DNA of 64,000 bases from Chlamydiota bacterium (lineage in GTDB: Bacteria; Chlamydiota; Chlamydiia; Chlamydiales; Rhabdochlamydiaceae). The position numbers were made by a program, and so were the translations under genes. The stretch is taken from assembly GCA_021772335.1 (NCBI GenBank), contig JAJFMD010000007.1, forward strand, positions 310,001 through 374,000, read 5' to 3'. Below are positions 58,599 through 64,000 of this stretch, in pieces (positions within the stretch are counted from its first letter, which is position 1; every line of letters begins with the position of its first letter). The notes under the pieces were generated by a model, which had not been told where the DNA came from, ran no database searches, and saw only the letters and a program-made list of their open reading frames with translations.

Positions 58599-59516
58599 TT
58601 ATAAGTTCCAGTTTTCATCCTTTAATTGCTTGTACAACCTTAAGACGGCTTTTTCTTTGGCTTTAGCTTCTACTTCTATCGTTAAGGGGTTGATATTCTT
58701 CCAGAATGGGGGCATATCTGCTATATTTATATAGTTATGGTGTCGTCGTGACTTAGGACTATTCCAGTCTTCTAAAGGGCTTGATATATGGAATAATGGC
58801 TCTCGGTTCCATGTCGCTAATGTTTCTTGTGTTGCTCTTTCAATAGACCAACCATCGGGTAAACATCGATGATGATGAACATCGTATACAAAAGGGATTT
58901 TTAGTTCCGAACATACTGGAATTAGATCTTTTGGTGTATATACTCTATCATCATTTTCAATGGTTAATCGAGTTTTGACTCTTTTAGATAAAGCTGAGAA
59001 GTTTTTTTTAAAGTTTTCAAGAGCTTTGTTTTTATCTCCATAGGCTCCGCCGCCGTGAATGTTGATCACATCGGCACCGAGACGTTCTGCTAAATCGGCA
59101 TGATATTCTAAGTCATTTATCGATTTGGAAATAATTTCATTGTCTGAAGAGCTCAAAATGACAAATTGACTGGGATGAAATGTTAATCTGATTCCAGCTT
59201 GGTAGGCCATTTCACCACAAATTTTTATTTTACTCTTAAGGTCATGGCTATTTGAGAGGTCATCAAGAGTATAGCCCACTTTTGGGTGCGTTGCGACAGG
59301 CATAAAATCACTGCCTATACGAAAGCTTTTGATTGAGTTTTTTATGCAATACTTAATGGCCTTTTCAAGAGACTCAATATTGTTTTTTACAATTATTGCA
59401 ACATAGTCAAGAGAGTTTTCTCCCCTACTTCTGATTCTTAAAAGATATGATGCAGTTGTTGTTCGAAAGTGGATAGGAGCTTCAATAAATTTGCAACATA
59501 GTCCAAGGCGAATCAT
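58599..59516 (-). CDS. uvsE: UV DNA damage endonuclease UvsE
   Basis: A 305-residue TIM-barrel endonuclease of the UVDE family, which nicks 5' of UV photoproducts in an alternative excision-repair route. Metal-ligand segments visible are RIGSDFMPVATHP, LTFHPSQFVIL, INIHGGGAYGDK, LTIENDDRVYTP and the histidine-rich VYDVHHHRCLPDG, together with the C-terminal HISSPLEDW. It is convergent with the VKOR gene (6-nt gap) and divergent from an SDR gene. Pathogenic Chlamydia lack it as far as I recall. It adds to the many repair genes in this window. Confidence 0.92.
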   Translation of the reverse strand: MIRLGLCCKFIEAPIHFRTTTASYLLRIRSRGENSLDYVAIIVKNNIESLEKAIKYCIKNSIKSFRIGSDFMPVATHPKVGYTLDDLSNSHDLKSKIKICGEMAYQAGIRLTFHPSQFVILSSSDNEIISKSINDLEYHADLAERLGADVINIHGGGAYGDKNKALENFKKNFSALSKRVKTRLTIENDDRVYTPKDLIPVCSELKIPFVYDVHHHRCLPDGWSIERATQETLATWNREPLFHISSPLEDWNSPKSRRHHNYINIADMPPFWKNINPLTIEVEAKAKEKAVLRLYKQLKDENWNL

Positions 59517-59609
59517 AAAATTTGTAGAAAAATGATTAAAATTTGAAAATATCAGATTGTTGCTCTAGATTCAATTAAGACTATATTTGATAGGAACATC
59601 TCTTAATAT

Positions 59610-61046
59610 ATGAAAGTTTTGCTTACAGGTGCTAATGGCTATATTGGTTCGCAGTTGCTTGTTGTATTGCCGAGTAAAGGTCATCATGTTGTTGCCATCG
59701 TTCGTAATAAACAACATCTTTTTATTCCTGAATATCTAAAAGATGATATTACTGTTATAGAAGGAGATCTGCTTGATCCTGAATCTTTAAAATCTATTCC
59801 TCGAGATATTGATGTGGCGTATTATCTCGTTCATTCCATGGCACATCGGGCAAAAGGGTTTTCAGAATTGGAATCAACATGTGCACGTAATTTTAATGAT
59901 GCTCTATCGCATACGCAAGCACATCAAGTAATTTATCTTAGTGGATTAAGTCGACAGCAAGCTCATTCAGAGCATATGAGCTCACGTCATAATGTTGAAA
60001 AAATACTTAAAGAAAGCTCGATTCCAGTAACTGTTTTGCGTTCGGGAGTTATTATAGGTGCTGGGAGCGCTTCTTTTGAAATTATGCGTGATCTTGTTGA
60101 AAAGCTACCAATCATGATAGCTCCAAAATGGGTTAATTCTAAATGCCAACCGATATCGATTAAAGATGTTATTTTTTATCTTACCGCGGTACTTAGTAAT
60201 GACGAGTGCTTAAATGAGCGTTTTGAGCTTGAAGGAGATAGGTCTACAACATATAAAGAAATGTTGTTGAAATTGGCAAAAATTCGTCATCTTAAACGCT
60301 ATATTATTTCTGTTCCTCTCCTAACACCACGATTATCTAGTTTATGGCTATTGCTGATTACCTCTACTAAGTTTTCAATAGCGAGGGCTTTAGTCAATAG
60401 TTTAACTTTAGATGCTGTGTGTTCAGATCATCGCATAAAACAAATAGTGCCACACCATTGCCTGAATTTTGAAGAAGCGGTAAGAGATGCTTTTGATAAG
60501 ATTGAGCAACATCCTCTATTACTACGATGGAATGAAGCAATTGAAAACAAAGATTTTTATCCTCATTTACTTCGTCATGCCAAAGTTCCTAAACATGGTT
60601 GCATTAGAAGAAGTTATAAAGAGAAATATCCTGTAGATAGAGAAGAGGTATTAAAGCGTCTATGGAAAATTGGTGGCAAAAATGGTTGGTACTACATGAA
60701 TTGGGCTTGGTCATTTCGCGGTGCTATTGATCGACTTTTTGGAGGTGTTGGTTTGCGCAGAGGTCGTAAGAGTCCTACTGAGCTTTGTAATGGGGACACT
60801 CTTGATTTTTGGCGTGTAATTTTAGCTGATCGTGAAAAGGGTCTCCTAATTCTTCATGCTGAGATGAAAATGCCAGGCGAAGCATGGCTTGATTGGTCTG
60901 TAAAAGATAACAAGGGAATAACAACGATCATTCAAACAGCTACTTTTCGACCAAAAGGTCTATTGGGGCGCTTATATTGGTATAGCCTTTTACCCATCCA
61001 CATGATGATTTTTCGTGGGTTATGCAAGAAAATTCTTAGTGGATAG
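59610..61046 (+). CDS. SDR-type NAD(P)-binding protein with C-terminal DUF2867
   Basis: A 478-residue fusion. Residues 1-290 are an atypical SDR (MKVLLTGANGYIGSQLL, then VIEGDLLDPESL and VAYYLVHSM), and the C-terminal 180 or so residues form a DUF2867 domain (WYYMNWAWSFRGAIDRLFGG, ending RLYWYSLLPIHMMIFRGLC). Proteins of this architecture are widespread and mostly uncharacterised, often with roles in quinone or lipid metabolism. No membrane segment is strong. The ATG follows an AT-rich divergent promoter region shared with uvsE. Its 3' end overlaps the convergent lipoprotein gene by 11 nt. Confidence 0.8.
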   Translation: MKVLLTGANGYIGSQLLVVLPSKGHHVVAIVRNKQHLFIPEYLKDDITVIEGDLLDPESLKSIPRDIDVAYYLVHSMAHRAKGFSELESTCARNFNDALSHTQAHQVIYLSGLSRQQAHSEHMSSRHNVEKILKESSIPVTVLRSGVIIGAGSASFEIMRDLVEKLPIMIAPKWVNSKCQPISIKDVIFYLTAVLSNDECLNERFELEGDRSTTYKEMLLKLAKIRHLKRYIISVPLLTPRLSSLWLLLITSTKFSIARALVNSLTLDAVCSDHRIKQIVPHHCLNFEEAVRDAFDKIEQHPLLLRWNEAIENKDFYPHLLRHAKVPKHGCIRRSYKEKYPVDREEVLKRLWKIGGKNGWYYMNWAWSFRGAIDRLFGGVGLRRGRKSPTELCNGDTLDFWRVILADREKGLLILHAEMKMPGEAWLDWSVKDNKGITTIIQTATFRPKGLLGRLYWYSLLPIHMMIFRGLCKKILSG

Positions 61047-62322
61047 ACTCTGTGATTGGGCGGCCATGGTCGTAGGTGATCTTCTGGATGAAATGTCCAT
61101 GACTATCAAATAGGGTAGCTATTCCTGCGCCTGATTCAACTTTAGAGGTTGGTTGGGGCTCATTGCGTTTGTAATAAGAACCGCGACTGAGTTTTTCATT
61201 ATCGTATTCTTCCATTAGCATAAGAGAGCCGTCTTGATACCATGCAAAACTAATGCCGTGCTTTTTGTTATTGTGCATCTCTTTTTGCGTTTCTTGTTGG
61301 CCATTTGGATACCAAGTTTTTACTTCTTGAATTGCATCGTTGCGCCAGAAAATATAGAGTTGGGGTATTTGCTTGCTATCAGATGTTTCTAAAGGATAAT
61401 ACATCCATTCTTCGCCCTCTTTTTTTCCATCCTTAATCGTATAAAAAGATTCGAGATGACCATTTGGGTGATAGGTCTCAAACTTTCCATTAGCAATTCC
61501 ATTTTTAATTTCATTAATTTGATAGAGATAATCTTCCTTAAAAAATGCTTGTTTGCCATTACCTAGGGTTACTTGATGGATGCAATTTCCATCGGGTAAA
61601 AAATAAGCAGCTGATTGTAAAAGGCCGCGATTGTATTTTTCACGGTACTTGTACTGGTTGCCTTGCCAAAATGCAAAAGATTCTCCATGGAGAACCCCAT
61701 TTTCATAGATTTTTTTTTCGATGAGAGATCCGGCTTGATCAAAGATTTCAATAGATCCATCGATTTCGTTATTATGGTAGTGTATGATTTTTTCGATGCA
61801 TCCATTGGGATGGTAATAGATGGATTCTCCTTGTAAAGCACCTTTTTCATAATAGATTTCTGCAAGTTTATGTTGATTTTCGTCCCAAATGTAGCATTTT
61901 TGATCGAAAATCCAGCTTGCTTGAGCAGCTTCTGTTAGATCAGCAAGTCCTTCAATGACTTGTAGTTCCATTTTGAGGTTTCCGTTGTCATACCATTCTT
62001 TGTATTTCCCTTTTGATCTACCATCAAAAATTTCAAGATATTGCCATATGTAGCCGTTAGGATGATAGCTGGTTACAACAGCAGGTGATTTGTTATCTTT
62101 GTTTTTCTCATAGACGCGCAACAATTTTTTAAAAGGTTGAGGTGCAAGAAAATCGACGTTTTGGTAGTTGCTAAGTTTGTCATTGGTACTAATCGTTTCA
62201 GTGATGCCATTACGATCGATAAGCTGCATACTCATAATTGCTGGTTCTTGATCGCCCTGCTGCTTAGAGCAGCTAGTCGATAAGATGATGATAAGTAGGG
62301 GCAGAAGTTGTTTGCGGATCAT
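61036..62322 (-). CDS. MORN-type repeat lipoprotein
   Basis: A 428-residue lipoprotein: the signal LLPLLIIILSTSCSKQ has a lipobox STSC. The rest is built of repeated strand pairs of the MORN_2/YwqK type, for example SIYYHPNGCIEKIIHYHN, SFAFWQGNQYKYREKYNRG, TYHPNGHLESFYTIKDG and TWYPNGQQETQKEMHNNKK; at least ten repeats can be counted with a Pro-Asn-Gly turn. Such repeats occur in surface or periplasmic binding proteins. It overlaps the GspM/PilO-like gene by one base (TAATG), so it belongs to the type II secretion operon and may be a pilotin-like or accessory factor; this is inference. Confidence 0.8.
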   Translation of the reverse strand: MIRKQLLPLLIIILSTSCSKQQGDQEPAIMSMQLIDRNGITETISTNDKLSNYQNVDFLAPQPFKKLLRVYEKNKDNKSPAVVTSYHPNGYIWQYLEIFDGRSKGKYKEWYDNGNLKMELQVIEGLADLTEAAQASWIFDQKCYIWDENQHKLAEIYYEKGALQGESIYYHPNGCIEKIIHYHNNEIDGSIEIFDQAGSLIEKKIYENGVLHGESFAFWQGNQYKYREKYNRGLLQSAAYFLPDGNCIHQVTLGNGKQAFFKEDYLYQINEIKNGIANGKFETYHPNGHLESFYTIKDGKKEGEEWMYYPLETSDSKQIPQLYIFWRNDAIQEVKTWYPNGQQETQKEMHNNKKHGISFAWYQDGSLMLMEEYDNEKLSRGSYYKRNEPQPTSKVESGAGIATLFDSHGHFIQKITYDHGRPITESIH

Positions 62323-62948
62323 TACAATTTTTCTCTTTTAATCATTTTGAAATCAATTTCAAAAACTTCTTTTTGTTCAGAAAGCTCTTTTTTCTTTAAA
62401 TCAAATGATTTAAATAATATCTGCGGAGCTCCTTTAATACAATTATTATATTCTGTTTGATTTAAAAATAAGATTAGATCTTCAGCATTTATTTCTATTG
62501 GGTGATCTAAATAAAGTTCAACTTCCTTGTATTTTTTATTATTCCGATTCCTTTTTTCTTTGAGGATAAGCTGATTTTGTTGTTTCAAGAAACTCAAGCG
62601 CTCTTGCATCTCTCGGTCAAGTTTAAGATGCAGAGAAAAAGCTTCGAGTGTTTTAATTTCATCTTCAAGAAAAGAAAATTCGAAATGATTATTAAAATAG
62701 AAAGGATCTGCTGACTCTATTTGATGAATAAGTGCGTTTTCTTTTTCTTGGGAGCTCTGATATTGGATAATTTTATTTTTCATCGATAGGAGGTAATGTT
62801 CGATGGTATTGAGTTCTTTTAATTCGAAAAAAAAGAAAGTGCATACTGCAAGCAAACAGCTTAAAGAAAGAATAAGCGGTGATAGAAAAATCAACCATTT
62901 GGGAGGATTGATATTTAAGCTAGGTAGTTTCTTTAATAAATTTTTCAT
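62322..62948 (-). CDS. GspM/PilO-like inner-membrane secretion protein
   Basis: A 208-residue bitopic protein: a short basic cytoplasmic head (MKNLLKKLPSLNINPPKW), one transmembrane helix (LIFLSPLILSLSCLLAVCTFFFF), a periplasmic coiled-coil (about residues 45-140, with LEDEIKTLEAF and LKQQNQLILKEK) and a small C-terminal alpha/beta domain (YKEVELYLDHPIEIN to FEIDFKMIKREKL). That order is the layout of GspM and PilO. Sequence identity in this family is always low, so the call rests on topology and on location between a GspL-like gene (4-nt overlap) and a lipoprotein gene. Confidence 0.62.
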   Translation of the reverse strand: MKNLLKKLPSLNINPPKWLIFLSPLILSLSCLLAVCTFFFFELKELNTIEHYLLSMKNKIIQYQSSQEKENALIHQIESADPFYFNNHFEFSFLEDEIKTLEAFSLHLKLDREMQERLSFLKQQNQLILKEKRNRNNKKYKEVELYLDHPIEINAEDLILFLNQTEYNNCIKGAPQILFKSFDLKKKELSEQKEVFEIDFKMIKREKL

Positions 62949-64000
62949 TTGTTAATGTTTTTTATATAGAATGATATTTTCAATTCAGAATTGTTTAATT
63001 CCCATTCAACTTTTCCGTTTGGGTCAATAAATGTGCTGTCTTTTTTTAATAAATCATATACTTTACGTGCGGTTTCTGGATTGGGACATGTCATTAATAG
63101 AGATGCTTTGGGCCGATAGGGTTGCACTTTTTCACCGAGAAGAGGGTAGCTTTCTAAATGATAATGAACTTCTTTAATTTCTACTTCAGACGCTTCTTTA
63201 GCAATACGTTCAGAGAGTTGTTGAGAAACCCAGCTTAAAAATTCTGTAACATTAGGATGAGATAAAGCATAAGGAAAAGATTTTTTTTGCTGACTAATTT
63301 TTTTCTCTGTTTGATAGAACTTTTCAAGTAGAACCTTTTTGTCGAAAGATTTTTGATTTTTTAAATCTTCAAAGAGAGGCGTAATTAAATTTGAATTTAA
63401 ATGAAATTCTTTTTGTTTTACATAATGACTGCCTATTAAAAGACAAAATAGTGAAATGGCAAAACTTAAAATAGAGAGATTTCGAATGGTATTTTTCTGT
63501 TGTTTAATCTTTTCTGGTAGATAAAACGGTCCAGCTCTAAATTGAACTGTATCTCGGTCATTTTTAATGCCCTCTAGAGCCAAACCAATAGGAAAGGCGT
63601 AGGACTCTAAAGACTGCTCTGAATCAAGAGTTAAAAAGTTTGATTTATCAAACTTATTCTTTAAGAGATCGATTATGTCGAGATGTTGATGGCAGGGACC
63701 AGTGATTAATAGTTCAGAGGGATAGTTTGTTGATGTACTGAAAAAGCGATCACAATATTGAAAAAGCAGTTTTTCATCAATTTTATCAGGCTTGACATAT
63801 CCGTTAAATAAACTTTTTAATCCCCAGGGAAAGCTATAAGAGGTTTTTAGAATCTTGTTCTCAATTGATAAAAAAGTTAGATACTCCCAATCAAAATGTA
63901 TAATACTAAGCGTATCCGTTTGAGGAAAATAATGGCGGGTAAACCGGCAGAGCGCTGCTGGTAGGCAAGAGATTATATCCGGTCTAATATCATGGTGCTT
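62945..64000 (-). CDS. GspL/PilM-PilN-like secretion platform protein (5' end outside the window)
   Basis: The frame is open without interruption from its stop at 62945 to the window edge: at least 351 codons, of which I translated the outer part directly (139 codons from 64000 to 63584). A TTG at 63583 within the frame is internal, not a start. The N-terminal visible part has the actin-like ATPase pattern of GspL/PilM (SIIHFDWEYLTFLSIE, SELLITGPCHQHLDIIDLL, and ESYAFPIGLALEG at the end of that domain). A single transmembrane helix follows (NLSILSFAISLFCLLIGSHY), then a periplasmic coil and ferredoxin-like domain (ASEVEIKEVHYHLESY to LLMTCPNPETARKVYDLL). This is the GspL fusion of PilM and PilN. 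It overlaps the GspM-like gene by 4 nt. Confidence 0.7.
   Translation of the reverse strand, partial: KHHDIRPDIISCLPAALCRFTRHYFPQTDTLSIIHFDWEYLTFLSIENKILKTSYSFPWGLKSLFNGYVKPDKIDEKLLFQYCDRFFSTSTNYPSELLITGPCHQHLDIIDLLKNKFDKSNFLTLDSEQSLESYAFPIGLALEGIKNDRDTVQFRAGPFYLPEKIKQQKNTIRNLSILSFAISLFCLLIGSHYVKQKEFHLNSNLITPLFEDLKNQKSFDKKVLLEKFYQTEKKISQQKKSFPYALSHPNVTEFLSWVSQQLSERIAKEASEVEIKEVHYHLESYPLLGEKVQPYRPKASLLMTCPNPETARKVYDLLKKDSTFIDPNGKVEWELNNSELKISFYIKNINK

Overview
The window is a gene-dense, AT-rich stretch of a bacterial chromosome from the phylum Chlamydiota, most likely an environmental (amoeba- or arthropod-associated) chlamydia rather than a Chlamydia pathogen. The evidence is mainly gene content and order. 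A homologue of the chlamydial plasmid/chromosome protein pGP6-D follows thrS. Other sets resemble the arrangement I recall from Chlamydia trachomatis: rpoD / small membrane protein / rpsT, tyrB-mreC, recC-recB with an LplT/YgeD transporter, ung with a small conserved protein, a GlmU-like acyltransferase with ispA, and recA near 5-formyl-THF cyclo-ligase. These order matches come from memory and were not checked. A copper ATPase, a CoiA-like protein, UvsE, a VKOR-SPW protein and a GH63-like glycosidase are accessory to the pathogen gene set. I do not assign a genus.

Layout. 1-5.0 kb: type II secretion gspE (cut by the window edge) and gspD behind an unknown membrane-anchored protein. 5.3-9.6 kb: two unknown membrane proteins, a copper P-type ATPase and a divergent DUF4396 protein. 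9.5-14.5 kb: a GT4 glycosyltransferase, mutY, a coiled-coil protein and two tandem CDP-glycerol glycerophosphotransferase-like genes. 14.4-22.5 kb: mreC, an aminotransferase, tRNA-Ala, dinG, rpoD, coiA and rpsT. 22.5-32.3 kb: a complete recC-recB-recD operon and an LplT/YgeD-like transporter. 32.4-36.6 kb: an outer-membrane porin-like protein and a 949-residue unknown. 36.7-44.9 kb: thrS, the pGP6-D homologue, dapA, an MFS transporter, rsm22, ung and tRNA-Pro. 45.0-48.3 kb: a low-GC unknown gene, a candidate replication origin, a GlmU-like gene and ispA. 48.3-53.2 kb: recA, glucokinase and a GH63-like glycosidase. 53.2-61.0 kb: an OppA-like lipoprotein, two paired small secreted proteins, 5-FTHF cyclo-ligase, an epimerase with a VKOR-SPW membrane protein, uvsE and an SDR-DUF2867 protein. 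61.0-64.0 kb: a MORN-type lipoprotein, a GspM/PilO-like protein and a GspL-like protein whose reading frame runs off the right edge.

Themes. Cell-envelope and export genes (secretin, ATPase, GspL/GspM-like proteins, porin, MreC, glycosyl- and glycerophospho-transferases) are mixed with DNA repair (MutY, DinG, RecBCD, Ung, RecA, UvsE). Genes are packed tightly, with many 1-30 nt same-strand overlaps and seven convergent pairs that overlap at their 3' ends.

Non-coding signals of most interest: a 69-bp bipartite repeat present three times (near 16.5, 32.4 and 53.2 kb), a second approximately 57-bp repeat present twice (12.3 and 32.3 kb), and an intergenic region at 46.55-46.74 kb with DnaA-box-like sites, AT-rich hairpins and an apparent GC-skew switch. 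I saw no rRNA, CRISPR array, transposase or insertion sequence.
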